From the NCBI RefSeq assembly GCF_018130065.1, contig NZ_JAFCME010000007.1, positions 62,001-126,000 on the forward strand: a stretch of DNA of 64,000 nt. The letters are read 5' to 3'. The notes under the pieces are model-generated. The model did no database searches and was not told the origin of the DNA. It worked only from the letters and a program-made list of their open reading frames with translations. The stretch comes from Bradyrhizobium sp. AUGA SZCCT0158. GTDB lineage: Bacteria; Pseudomonadota; Alphaproteobacteria; Rhizobiales; Xanthobacteraceae. Positions 34,949-43,600 of the stretch are shown here, piece after piece (the stretch's first letter is position 1; each line of letters starts with the position of its first letter). The position numbers and the translations under genes were made by a program.

Positions 34949-35653
34949 TCACAGCGACAGATGCGCGTCGCGGATGTCCGGACGTGCGTCGAGTTCAGCC
35001 ATCGTGCCGCCATAGCAGATCTTGCCGCGCTCGATGATGTAGGCACGGTCGCAAATCAGCCGGGCGAAATGCAAATTCTGTTCGGAGACGAGGATGCTGA
35101 CGCCTTCCTTCTTCATGGCCAGGATGGCGTCGACCATCTGCTCCACGATCTTCGGTGACAGCCCTTCGGAAGGCTCATCCAGCAGCACGAGGGATGGATT
35201 GCCCATCAGCGTCCGCGCGATCGTCAGCATCTGCTGCTCGCCGCCGCTCATGCGCCCGCCAGGGCGCCCGCGCATCTCGCCCAGATTCGGAAACAGCGTG
35301 AACAACTTTTCGCGGGTCCAATGCGGCGCATTGGGACGCTTGGGCTGGCGGCCGACTTCGAGATTTTCCTCGACCGTCAGGTCCGTGAAGATGCGCCGCT
35401 CCTCAGGCACATAGCCGAGCCCGCCGCGCACGATCGCATGCGTCGGCTCGGTGGAGACGTCTCTGCCTTCGAACAGGATACGGCCGGAGCGCTGTTGGAC
35501 CAGACCGACGATGGAACGGAAGGTGGTGGACTTGCCGGCACCGTTGCGGCCGAGCAGTGCCACGACTTCGCCCTCGCCGACCTCGAGCGCAATATCGAAC
35601 AGGATATGCGCCGGGCCATAATAGCTGTTGAGGTCCTGCACCGAGAGCTTCAT
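34949..35653 (-). CDS. livF: Branched-chain amino acid-type ABC transporter ATPase (LivF)
   Basis: A 234-residue ATPase with Walker A GRNGAGKST near residue 36, signature MSGGEQQML and Walker B LVLLDEPSEGLSP. Short length and the C-terminal RAYIIERGKI are typical of LivF. It pairs with the LivG-type ATPase whose gene end overlaps its start by 4 bp, and drives the fused permease at 36438. It is part of the operon headed by 6-hydroxynicotinate reductase. Confidence 0.88.
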   Translation of the reverse strand: MKLSVQDLNSYYGPAHILFDIALEVGEGEVVALLGRNGAGKSTTFRSIVGLVQQRSGRILFEGRDVSTEPTHAIVRGGLGYVPEERRIFTDLTVEENLEVGRQPKRPNAPHWTREKLFTLFPNLGEMRGRPGGRMSGGEQQMLTIARTLMGNPSLVLLDEPSEGLSPKIVEQMVDAILAMKKEGVSILVSEQNLHFARLICDRAYIIERGKICYGGTMAELDARPDIRDAHLSL

Positions 35654-36441
35654 GCGCCGGCTCCCTCGCGGTGCCGCGAATCATAGACCAGGCCCTCGCC
35701 GAGATAGATCGCGCGGACCTGCGGATTGCCGCGGACCTGTTCGGGTGTGCCCTCGGCGATCAGGCTGCCGCGGTTGAGCACGAGAATGCGGTCGGCATGC
35801 TCGAACACCACGTCCATGTCGTGTTCGGTAAAGAGCACGCCGATCGATTTTTCACGGGCGATCTGCGCGGTGAGCCGCATCAGTTCGATGCGCTCGCGCG
35901 GCGCCATGCCCGCGGTCGGCTCGTCCATTAATAGAAGTTTTGGCTGGTTGGCGAGGGCGATTGCGAGTTCGAGCCGCTTCAGATCGCCATAGGCAAGCTC
36001 GCCGCAGGGACGCCCGGCATAGGCGCCCATGCCGACGAGGTCGAGCAGCCGGCCGGCTTCCTCGCGGGCGTAACGCGCCGTCGAGCCCCAGAGATTGAAT
36101 AATTGCCGCCCGTATGACACCAGCGCGACCTGCACGTTCTCGCGCACGGTCATGGTCGGGAACGTCGCCGTGATCTGGAAGGTGCGGCCGACACCGAGCC
36201 GCCAGACCTGGCGCGGCTTTTTGCCGACGGTTTCTTCGCCGAGCAGATTGATCCGGCCGCTGTCGGGGGTGTTCTGGCCGTTGAGCATGTCGAAACAGGT
36301 GCTCTTGCCGGCGCCATTGGGCCCGATCAGCGCCAGGATTTCGCCGGCGCGCAGCGCAAACGAAACGCTCCGCACGGCGTGGACCCCGCCATAGGATTTG
36401 CTCAGGTTCTCGACCGACAGCAATGTGGGGACCATGCTCAT
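35650..36441 (-). CDS. livG: Branched-chain amino acid-type ABC transporter ATPase (LivG)
   Basis: A 263-residue ATPase with Walker A GPNGAGKST near residue 39, the LivG-style signature LAYGDLKRLELA and Walker B LLLMDEPTAGMAP. The C-terminal end has IYLGEGLVYD, as in LivG. Start and stop overlap the neighbouring permease and LivF genes, so the three are coupled. Acts in the cytoplasm on the inner-membrane permease. Confidence 0.88.
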   Translation of the reverse strand: MSMVPTLLSVENLSKSYGGVHAVRSVSFALRAGEILALIGPNGAGKSTCFDMLNGQNTPDSGRINLLGEETVGKKPRQVWRLGVGRTFQITATFPTMTVRENVQVALVSYGRQLFNLWGSTARYAREEAGRLLDLVGMGAYAGRPCGELAYGDLKRLELAIALANQPKLLLMDEPTAGMAPRERIELMRLTAQIAREKSIGVLFTEHDMDVVFEHADRILVLNRGSLIAEGTPEQVRGNPQVRAIYLGEGLVYDSRHREGAGA

Positions 36442-38336
36442 TCGGCGGTCTCGATCCGGGAAGTGGCTAGGGACGACTTAGACGATGATTCAGACGTCGA
36501 AGACTTGCGGCGATTGCGGATCGTCTCCAGCACCCCGACGATGCCTTTGGGGAACGCCACCACGATCAGCACGACGAAGCCGCCGAGCACAAGCTTGGAC
36601 AAATCGGTCTGGCTCACCAGCCAGATGTTGAGCGCCTTGAAGACGATGGCGCCGACCACGGCGCCGGACACGGTCTCGACGCCGCCGAGCAGCACCATCA
36701 CCAGCGCATCGACCGACAGCGAGATGCCGAGGCTGTCGGGGAACACGCTGCCTTTCAGGTACGCGAACAACGCGCCGGCAAATCCGGCGACGGTGCCCGC
36801 GATGACGAAGGCGGTCCACTGCACGCGCTTGCCGTTGATGCCGATAGCTTCACTGCGCAGCAGCGAATCCCGCGTTGCGCGTAGCGCAAAACCGAACGGC
36901 GAGAACACGATCACCCGCAATATGGCCACCGCGATCGCGGCGATGCCGAGCGACAGCCAGTAGAAACTCGCCGGACCCGCCGCCCATTTCTCCGGCCAGA
37001 CGCCCAAAATTCCGTTGTCGCCGCCGGTCACCGTGACCCACTGGAACGCGATCGACCAGACGATCTGCGCAAACGCCAGCGTCAGCATCGCGAAATAGAC
37101 GCCGGACAATTGCACGGCGAAGAAGCCGAAGATGGCCGCGCCGAGCAGACCGAGCAGCGGGCCGAGAAGCAGCGAGACGATCATCGGGAGCCCCGCCATT
37201 TTGGCGAGGAACGCAACGCCATAGGCGCCGAGCCCGAAATAGGCAGCATGGCCGAACGAGGCGAGCCCACCGACCGACATCAGGAAATGCAGGCTGGCGG
37301 CAAAGATCACGAAGATCGCGATTTCCGAACCGACGGTGAGCGCATAATTGCCGGCGAACAGCGGCAGCATCGCCGCAACCGCAAGCCCGGCCATCGCCAG
37401 CCAGCGCTCGTTTGTCGTCAGCGGCCGCCAGGGATTGACAGTCAGCCCCGGCGTGCGACGCGCGGCTGCCTCCGGCTTGCCGAACAGGCCCCACGGACGG
37501 ACGATCAGCACCACCGCCATGACCAGGAATACCAGGATGATGGAAATCTTCGGGAAGATCAGAATGCCGAAGGCGTTGAGCTCTGACACCAGCACCGCGG
37601 CCACGAAGGCGCCGATGATGCTGCCGAGCCCGCCGATGACGACCACGACGAACACGTCGACGATAATGCGCAGATCGAGCGCGTGATGCACCGCATCGCG
37701 CGGGATCTGCAGAGCGCCGCCCAGCGCTGCCAGAAAGACGCCGAGCGCGAACACGCTGGTGAACAGCCATTTCTGATTGACGCCGAGCGCTGCGACCATG
37801 TCGCGGTCCTGCGTCGCCGCGCGCACCAGCACGCCCCAGCGCGTGCGCTGGAACAGCAGCCAAAGCCCGCCGAGCACGATTGGACTGATTGCGATCAGGA
37901 ACAAATCGTAGGTCGGAATGTTCTGGCCGAAGAAATCGACTGCGCCCTTGAAACCCGGCGCACGGCGGCCGAGGAGATCATCGGGCCCCCAGATCAGCAC
38001 CACGAGGTCTTCGACCATCAAGGTCAGGCCGAAGGTCGCGAGCAACTGGAACAGTTCCGGCGCGTGATAGATCCGCCGCAGCAGCACCATCTCGACGATC
38101 ACGCCGACCACGGCCACGATCAGCGCCGCGACCACGATGCCGCCCCAGAAGCCGAGCGCGCCGGAGAAGCGCTCGGTCAGCGTGAACGCGACATAGGCGC
38201 CGAGCATGTAGAAGGCGCCATGGGCGAAATTAACGATCCGCGTCACGCCGAAGATGATCGACAGACCTGACGCGACCAGAAACAACGACGCCGCGCTGGC
38301 GAGACCGGTCAGGAACTGAACGAAGTAGAAGGCCAT
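36438..38336 (-). CDS. Fused branched-chain-type ABC permease (LivH-LivM)
   Basis: A 632-residue inner-membrane protein with about 18 hydrophobic segments. Residues 1-290 resemble LivH (GLSIIFGVTRIVNFAHGAFY, GGLGSIIGAFVAAVLV) and 310-600 resemble LivM (SVGGLASFGHAAYFGLGAYG, GGVETVSGAVVGAIVF). LivH and LivM are normally separate genes, so one chain here replaces both. The C-terminal tail is Ser-rich. With LivF, LivG and the receptor at 38580 it forms one importer in the nicotinate locus; a pyridine carboxylate is the best guess for cargo. Confidence 0.88.
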   Translation of the reverse strand: MAFYFVQFLTGLASAASLFLVASGLSIIFGVTRIVNFAHGAFYMLGAYVAFTLTERFSGALGFWGGIVVAALIVAVVGVIVEMVLLRRIYHAPELFQLLATFGLTLMVEDLVVLIWGPDDLLGRRAPGFKGAVDFFGQNIPTYDLFLIAISPIVLGGLWLLFQRTRWGVLVRAATQDRDMVAALGVNQKWLFTSVFALGVFLAALGGALQIPRDAVHHALDLRIIVDVFVVVVIGGLGSIIGAFVAAVLVSELNAFGILIFPKISIILVFLVMAVVLIVRPWGLFGKPEAAARRTPGLTVNPWRPLTTNERWLAMAGLAVAAMLPLFAGNYALTVGSEIAIFVIFAASLHFLMSVGGLASFGHAAYFGLGAYGVAFLAKMAGLPMIVSLLLGPLLGLLGAAIFGFFAVQLSGVYFAMLTLAFAQIVWSIAFQWVTVTGGDNGILGVWPEKWAAGPASFYWLSLGIAAIAVAILRVIVFSPFGFALRATRDSLLRSEAIGINGKRVQWTAFVIAGTVAGFAGALFAYLKGSVFPDSLGISLSVDALVMVLLGGVETVSGAVVGAIVFKALNIWLVSQTDLSKLVLGGFVVLIVVAFPKGIVGVLETIRNRRKSSTSESSSKSSLATSRIETAE

Positions 38337-38370
38337 GGGCGGTCTTTTGCTCGCGTTGGTCAGGTCGGTG

Positions 38371-38567
38371 GCATCATCCTTGGAGACGCCACGCTCACGC
38401 GTGGCTCCTCAGGATGAGGTCTGTTCTTACCTCGCCCCGCTTGCGGGGAGAGGTCGAATTGCGAAGCAATTCGGGTGAGGGGGTACAGGTCTAACCACGA
38501 GCACAGGACGCGCGGTGAGAGCCCCTCACCCCGACCCTCTCCCCGCAAGAGCGGGGCGAGGGAGAAG
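38371..38567. repeat. Two dispersed palindromic repeats in tandem
   Basis: First, 38371-38420: CATCATCCTTGGAGACGCC and its inverted match ending in CTCCTCAGGATGAGG. Second, about 38431-38567: CTCGCCCCGCTTGCGGGGAG and a close inverted copy at the other end, with GGTGAGGGG / CCCCTCACC inside. The second has a relative at 50671-50816. They separate the permease gene from the receptor gene inside the operon. Confidence 0.78.
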
Positions 38568-38579
38568 TAACCGACGATC

Positions 38580-39782
38580 TCAATCCTTCGGGCGAAGCTT
38601 TTCGACTTCGGCATCGCTCGGGAGATAATCCGTGCCCTTGCGATAGACCGAGTTCACCATCACGCCTTTACCGTCCTTCAGCGCGGTCTTGCCGACGTAA
38701 GCGCCGAGCGTCGACTGGTGGTCGATCTTGCGGAAGGTGATTTCGCCGAACGGCGACGGCATCGACAGCCCTTCGGTCGCGGCGATCAGCTTCTCCGGAT
38801 CGGTGGAGTTGGCTTTGGCGACGATCGCTGCGGCCGCCTTGATCGTCTGGTAGCCGACGATCGAGCCGAGGCGCGGATAGTCGTTGAATTTGGCCTGATA
38901 CGCTTTCAGGAATTTATCATGGTCCGGCGTCTTGATGTCGTACCAGGGGTAACCCGTTACGATCCAGCCCTCAGGCGTTTCGTCCTTCAGCGGATCGAGA
39001 TATTCCGGCTCGCCGGTGAGGAAGGACACCACCGAACGGTTCTTGAACAGGCCTCGCGTATTGCCTTCGCGAACGAGCTTCACGAGATCGGCGCCGAAGG
39101 TGACGTTGAGGATCGCTTCGGGATTGGCGGCGGCCACGGCCTGCACCACCGGGCCCGCATCGATCTTGCCCTGCGGCGGCCACTGCTCGTCGACCCAGAC
39201 GATATCGGGACGCTTTTCCGACATCAGCTTCTTGAACACGGCAACGGCCGACTGGCCGTATTCATAGTTCGGCGCGATCGTGGCCCAGCGTTTGGCCGGC
39301 AGCTTGGCGGCTTCTTCCACCAGCATGGCCGCCTGCATGTAATTGGAAGGACGCAGGCGGAAGGTGTAGCGGTTGCCCTTCGACCAGGTGATGGCGTCGG
39401 TCAGGGGTTCCGCCGCGAGAAAGAATACCTTCTTCTGATTTGCAAAATCGCTGACGGCAAGGCCGATGTTGGACAGGAAGGTGCCCGTCAGCATCGCGAC
39501 GTTCTCGCTCGACACCAGTTCGTTGGCGGCGGTGGTGGCGTCAGCCGGCTTGCCGCCGTCGTCCTTGGAGACGACCACAAGCTTCTTGCCGTTGATGCCG
39601 CCGGCGGCGTTGACTTCCTCGACCGCGAGCTGCCAGCCCTTGCGGTAGGGCTCGGTGAAGGCGGGCAGCAGCGAATAGCTGTTGATCTCACCGATCTTGA
39701 TCTCGCTTTGGGCAAAAGCAGAGCTCGCCATGCCCGTAACCGCGATGGCCAATCCCGCTCCCAACAAATAACTTCGTCGCAT
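38580..39782 (-). CDS. ABC transporter substrate-binding protein, LivK/branched-chain type
   Basis: A 400-residue periplasmic receptor (Peripla_BP_6 class). The signal peptide ends near SSAFAQ; the mature start is SEIKIGEINSYSLLPAFTEPY. Family elements are VNAAGGINGKKLVVVSKDDGGKP (location residues about 55-77), LSNIGLAVSDFANQKKVFFLA and GYQTIKAAAAIVA. The ATG at 39782 has a GGAGGGTGAGGG leader. It belongs to the fused permease and LivFG. Relatives in this class bind aromatic acids as often as amino acids, so nicotinate or 6-hydroxynicotinate is possible. Confidence 0.87.
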   Translation of the reverse strand: MRRSYLLGAGLAIAVTGMASSAFAQSEIKIGEINSYSLLPAFTEPYRKGWQLAVEEVNAAGGINGKKLVVVSKDDGGKPADATTAANELVSSENVAMLTGTFLSNIGLAVSDFANQKKVFFLAAEPLTDAITWSKGNRYTFRLRPSNYMQAAMLVEEAAKLPAKRWATIAPNYEYGQSAVAVFKKLMSEKRPDIVWVDEQWPPQGKIDAGPVVQAVAAANPEAILNVTFGADLVKLVREGNTRGLFKNRSVVSFLTGEPEYLDPLKDETPEGWIVTGYPWYDIKTPDHDKFLKAYQAKFNDYPRLGSIVGYQTIKAAAAIVAKANSTDPEKLIAATEGLSMPSPFGEITFRKIDHQSTLGAYVGKTALKDGKGVMVNSVYRKGTDYLPSDAEVEKLRPKD

Positions 39783-39815
39783 ACCCTCACCCTCCAATGT
39801 TGAAACCAATTTTAC

Positions 39816-39864
39816 TTGAGCATGATCTCTTCGGACGACCGGTACTCACTTTTCCGGATCATGC
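39816..39864. repeat. Hairpin repeat, GAGCATGATC family (copy A)
   Basis: The ends pair (GCATGATC with GATCATGC) and the loop carries ACCGGTACTCACTTTTCCGG. A near copy is at 60665-60713. It abuts the stop codon of the gene at 39866; the TAG is the edge of the repeat. Confidence 0.75.
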
Positions 39865-39865
39865 C

Positions 39866-40450
39866 CTATCTCAAACCGTCTTCACCTTTGACTTCAGCAA
39901 CCGTCAATCCACCGACACGCGGCAGCGGCCTGCCGCTGTCGGTGACGGCCACCGCGACCATGATCTCGTTGGCGCGCGGCGCGTCGTTGATCTGCACTTC
40001 CATGCCGTCGAAATGGCTGCGCACGAAGGCCGCGTCCTTGTGGCCGAGCGGAATATCCAGCGTCGTGCCCGGACCGCTGCGCTTCTTCGAGGACGGGATC
40101 AGCGCCGCGCCCTTGCTCAGCACCTTGCGCACCGGCGCGCCCATCTTCGGGTGCAGGATCGCGGCCGCGTGCTCGAGTTCGCCGTTTTCGCCGACCGCTG
40201 CGGCCTTGCCGTAGCTCTGCGCGTTGGCGCCGTCGATCCCAAGCGCCGCCACCGCCCGCTTCGACAGCAATTCGCCGAGTTCCTCGCCGATCGCGATCAA
40301 AGGCGAAAGGTCTTCGACATATTTTCCGGCGAACGGATTTTCGATCACGGCAATCGCCGCGGCACGCCGCGTCGGCGGCGCGATGGTCTTTCCCATCTCC
40401 AGATGGGTTTCCTCGACCACCGTGACGATCTTGCGAATGATGGCGCTCAT
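39866..40450 (-). CDS. DUF1185 'amino acid synthesis' family protein
   Basis: A 194-residue soluble protein of the DUF1185 family, named for amino acid synthesis without clear evidence. Conserved-looking parts are RKIVTVVEETHLEMGKT at the start, AAAIAVIENPFAGKYVEDL, and EHAAAILHPKMGAPVRKVL. It lies between the receptor and the UPF0280 gene in the 6-hydroxynicotinate reductase operon, 15 bp from UPF0280. The role in nicotinate breakdown is unknown; ring-intermediate isomerisation or hydrolysis are guesses. Confidence 0.78.
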   Translation of the reverse strand: MSAIIRKIVTVVEETHLEMGKTIAPPTRRAAAIAVIENPFAGKYVEDLSPLIAIGEELGELLSKRAVAALGIDGANAQSYGKAAAVGENGELEHAAAILHPKMGAPVRKVLSKGAALIPSSKKRSGPGTTLDIPLGHKDAAFVRSHFDGMEVQINDAPRANEIMVAVAVTDSGRPLPRVGGLTVAEVKGEDGLR

Positions 40451-40465
40451 TGGCCTTTTTCCCGC

Positions 40466-41374
40466 TCAAGCATGAACTTCACTTTCTATCGCGCTTCCGT
40501 GATGGGCATGCAACGCAGGCGTCGCACAGCCAGTAGTTCCGACCACGAGCGTTTCGCCAAGCAGGCGTAACGCCGCGCCTTCAATCAACCCGGCTGCGAA
40601 CAATTGTTGCGCGCGGAGAGCCCCCGCCTCCAGCGCGGCTTCGACCTCGTCTTCGGTCAATGGCCCGACATCGCGGGTGACGCGGCGCGGACCGAGGTCG
40701 CTGTCGGGCTGCAATTCATTGGCCGGACAGCGGACAATCGCGAGATGACCGGGCAAATCGACGGCATTGGCGATGATGGTGGCGGCGGCATCGGCCTGCG
40801 ACGCCGTTCGCGCCAGCACGGTGACGGCATCCGCAATGCCGAGCGAGAAGCTGCGGCCATGGCGGCCGCTGGTCGCGATGCCCCGGACCGGGCCGTCGGC
40901 ATCGACGATCATCGTGCGCATCAGGCCATGCCGGTCCGGCCGGTCCATCAGGGCGACGGTGAATTGTTCGCCGCCGGTCAGATGCAGCGCGATGTCGCCG
41001 CCATTATTGACATAGCCGCGCTCGAGACGAGCCGCGTCCAGCATCGCGCCGAGAATCTCTTCCGCGACGGAGCCGGCCACCGCTGCCATGGGCGTGATGA
41101 AATGATGGGCGGCAAACGGAGCGACCGCCGCATGCATGCGGCACGCGACCACGCCTTGCAGGGCGCATTGCACGGGATTTACCGGCTGACGCAGCGTCGT
41201 CAATTCCTCGCAGAGTTCATCGAGCAAACCGGTGAAGCGACGCACTGCGGCGTCATAGGCGGCGCGGACCTCCGCCTCCTGCCCCTTGGCCTCAATGATC
41301 AGATCGATTGGACCGTCCTGCAAATGCAGCCGCTTGCCGTCAGGAAGAAGCGCTATTTGCGGCAGGCGTTTCAT
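40466..41374 (-). CDS. UPF0280 family protein (ApbE-like)
   Basis: A 302-residue protein of UPF0280, a group placed in the ApbE superfamily. Relevant regions are FITPMAAVAGSVAEEIL, YVNNGGDIALHL and GIATSGRHGRSFSLGIADAVTVLA, which parallel the ApbE pattern of an Ala-Gly helix, an N-N-G-G-D strand and a TSG-S loop. ApbE enzymes attach FMN covalently to proteins. E. barkeri 6-hydroxynicotinate reductase has a covalent flavin, and this gene overlaps that reductase gene (ATGA), so flavin attachment is a reasonable hypothesis. Confidence 0.82.
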   Translation of the reverse strand: MKRLPQIALLPDGKRLHLQDGPIDLIIEAKGQEAEVRAAYDAAVRRFTGLLDELCEELTTLRQPVNPVQCALQGVVACRMHAAVAPFAAHHFITPMAAVAGSVAEEILGAMLDAARLERGYVNNGGDIALHLTGGEQFTVALMDRPDRHGLMRTMIVDADGPVRGIATSGRHGRSFSLGIADAVTVLARTASQADAAATIIANAVDLPGHLAIVRCPANELQPDSDLGPRRVTRDVGPLTEDEVEAALEAGALRAQQLFAAGLIEGAALRLLGETLVVGTTGCATPALHAHHGSAIESEVHA

Positions 41375-42855
41375 GCGTGCCGTACCGGAATGTAAGGCAT
41401 CGGGCGGACTTCGGTGTTGTCCTTGAGCGAGGCCAGCGGCCGGACGTAGTCCATGTGGCCGCCGAGCGCCGCATAGTCCGAAAGCCGCAGCGTGAATTCT
41501 ATCGGCGCCACCAATGCAGGCGTCGGCACATAACCGAAGGCGCCGGCTGGCATTTGGGTAACATCGACCATGAACGTGATGCCGCCACCCGGCCAGACGT
41601 AAACCGGCGCACCGCCGCTGGTGACCCGCGTCAGCGCATCCTTGACCGACCGCGTCAGCCGCACCGGATTGTCGGTGACCCCGGCGCGCAGCGAGCCGCC
41701 GGCGCCGCCCATGAACAACACCGTGCATAGCGCCGGTTCGCAATTTTCCTGGATACGCTCGACCGAGAGCTTCAGATCGAGCGGCATCTGCGTCTCAACC
41801 GGCTTGAGCGCCTCGTCGAGCACGTAGTAGGCGGCGTGCTCGCCCGTGGTCGAAACCATCAGCATGGTCAGGCCCGGCCGCGCCTCCTTCGGATTGAACG
41901 GGCCCAGCACGGACAGCGGATCGGAAATTTTGGTGCCGCCCCAGCCGGTGCCGGGTTCGGCGACCTGGAAATAACGCCCCGGCGTCGAGCGCCGCCCCTT
42001 CATCTTGATCCCGGTATCGGGAATATCCAGCAGCTTGCCGGCCTGGTGCTCCGAGAGAACGCCGGTGATGTGGTCGTCCACCACCACGACCTCATCGACT
42101 TTGCCGTGCCATTGCTTGGCAAACATGCCGATGGTGGCCGAGCCGCAGCCGACCCGCATCCGCTCTTCCGCGACGCCATTGACAACAGGCGGATACCCGG
42201 CCTGCACCACGACGGTCGCGCCGCCGTCGATCGTCAGTTCGACCGGCTTGCAATTGGAGAGGTCCATCAACGCGTCGCAGGTGACGCGCCCCTCTTTCTT
42301 GGAACCGCCGGTCAGATGATGCACGCCACCGAGCGAGAGCATCTGCGAGCCATATTCGCCTGTTGTGACATGGCCGATCGCCTCGCCCTGCGCGCGGACG
42401 GTCGCGGTCTCGGGACCGAGATAGCGATCGGTGTCGATCTTCACCTTGACGCCGCAATAGCTGAAAATGCCTTCGGTCACGACGGTGACCATGTCGACGC
42501 CGTCGATCTCCGACGACACGATAAAGGGCGCCGGCTTGTAGTCGGGGTACGTCGTGCCGGCGCCGATCGCAGTCACAAACACATTGGGCTCACGGACCAG
42601 CTTGCCGTCCCAATCGCCGCCGCCGGCCTGGAACGGCACCAGCCGTCCGCCATGCGACACCGTTCGCTCCAGCACGATATGCGGATCGACGCGCACCAAT
42701 ACGCCGTCATGATTGGCATAGCGATCGCACGCGCCCGCCGCGCCCGGCTTGATGTAACACATCACCGGACAGGCATCGCAGCGGATCTTGTCGCCACCGG
42801 CAGTCGTTGTATCCGTCATCGTGAACAAGCCTGCTCGCTGGGAGGCGTCGATCAT
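41371..42855 (-). CDS. hnr: 6-hydroxynicotinate reductase
   Basis: A 494-residue protein. The N-terminus carries an iron-sulfur cluster motif: Cys26, Cys29, Cys33 and Cys43 in CDACPVMCYIKPGAAGAC, the hallmark of proteins annotated as 6-hydroxynicotinate reductase. Later conserved parts are TEGIFSYCGVKVKIDTD and VGCGSATIGMFA. The E. barkeri enzyme uses reduced ferredoxin, Fe-S clusters and a covalent flavin to reduce 6-hydroxynicotinate to 1,4,5,6-tetrahydro-6-oxonicotinate. The ATG at 42855 has a GCGGGA leader; an ATG 12 codons later is possible. It heads the minus-strand operon and is divergent from the nicotinate dehydrogenase genes. Confidence 0.85.
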   Translation of the reverse strand: MIDASQRAGLFTMTDTTTAGGDKIRCDACPVMCYIKPGAAGACDRYANHDGVLVRVDPHIVLERTVSHGGRLVPFQAGGGDWDGKLVREPNVFVTAIGAGTTYPDYKPAPFIVSSEIDGVDMVTVVTEGIFSYCGVKVKIDTDRYLGPETATVRAQGEAIGHVTTGEYGSQMLSLGGVHHLTGGSKKEGRVTCDALMDLSNCKPVELTIDGGATVVVQAGYPPVVNGVAEERMRVGCGSATIGMFAKQWHGKVDEVVVVDDHITGVLSEHQAGKLLDIPDTGIKMKGRRSTPGRYFQVAEPGTGWGGTKISDPLSVLGPFNPKEARPGLTMLMVSTTGEHAAYYVLDEALKPVETQMPLDLKLSVERIQENCEPALCTVLFMGGAGGSLRAGVTDNPVRLTRSVKDALTRVTSGGAPVYVWPGGGITFMVDVTQMPAGAFGYVPTPALVAPIEFTLRLSDYAALGGHMDYVRPLASLKDNTEVRPMPYIPVRHA

Positions 42856-42883
42856 ACCCGCATTCCCGCGAGACGATCATTTT

Positions 42884-42897
42884 GTTCGTACACGAAC
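42884..42897. promoter_or_regulatory. Palindrome before hnr
   Basis: GTTCGTACACGAAC is an inverted repeat with one mismatched centre pair, 29 bp before the hnr start. CGATCAT just to its left also occurs beside the tandem sites at 20942-20969. It shares the core TTCGTRYACGAA with those sites. Confidence 0.7.
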
Positions 42898-43033
42898 GAT
42901 GTTGCGCGCGGACGGAAACCCTGTCAAGCGGGGCCCCAAGCGAAAAACCGCGATTGCCGCATAAAAACTCATTTGCCTCGCGCCGTGTTTATAAAGCGGG
43001 CAAGGCATTGCGTCAGGGAACGCCCCGCTTGCA

Positions 43034-43049
43034 CGTTTGTATACAAACG
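43034..43049. promoter_or_regulatory. Perfect palindrome before the nicotinate dehydrogenase genes
   Basis: CGTTTGTATACAAACG is a perfect 16-bp palindrome about 70 bp before the small-subunit ATG, on the other side of the divergent intergenic region from the site at 42884. It could overlap the promoter of the plus-strand operon. Confidence 0.7.
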
Positions 43050-43117
43050 GTATCTTCGAAGGACGTCCGCACCACATTTTGCAGCGCAACCGGGGCCCAG
43101 GGATCAAGGCGCACAGC

Positions 43118-43600
43118 ATGACGCAGAGCACGATGCGCCTGACCGTCAACGGCAAAAGCTGCGATGTCGACGCCGCGCCCGACACCGCATTGCTCTATGT
43201 GCTGCGCAACGACCTCGCCTTGAACGGACCGAAATATGGCTGCGGGCTCGGCGAGTGCGGCGCCTGCGCGGTGCTGATCGACGGTGAGGCGGCGCGTTCC
43301 TGCGTGATCCCGATCGAAGGCTGCGCCGGGCGCGACATTGTGACGCTTGAAGGCCTCGGCTCGCGCGAGCACCCCGATCTGGTTCAAGAGGCCTTCATCC
43401 GCGAGCAGGCCGCGCAATGCGGATACTGCCTGAACGGCATGATCATCAGCACCAAGGCGCTCTTGTCGCGCAACGCGCACCCTTCTGAGGCCGAAGTGCT
43501 GGAAGCACTACGCTACAATCTGTGCCGCTGTGGCGCGCATATCGAGATCATCCGGGCGGCGATGCGGGCCGCGGGCCACGCCGTCGAGGCGCACGACTGA
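43118..43600 (+). CDS. nicA: Nicotinate dehydrogenase, (2Fe-2S) small subunit (NicA-like)
   Basis: A 160-residue iron-sulfur subunit. The first cluster uses Cys42, 47, 50 and 62, the second Cys101, 104, 136 and 138, the normal xanthine-dehydrogenase-family layout. Length matches NicA of Pseudomonas putida. It moves electrons from the molybdenum site of the 43600 protein to its cytochrome domain. The stop overlaps the start of the large subunit. It is divergent from hnr. Confidence 0.87.
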   Translation: MTQSTMRLTVNGKSCDVDAAPDTALLYVLRNDLALNGPKYGCGLGECGACAVLIDGEAARSCVIPIEGCAGRDIVTLEGLGSREHPDLVQEAFIREQAAQCGYCLNGMIISTKALLSRNAHPSEAEVLEALRYNLCRCGAHIEIIRAAMRAAGHAVEAHD

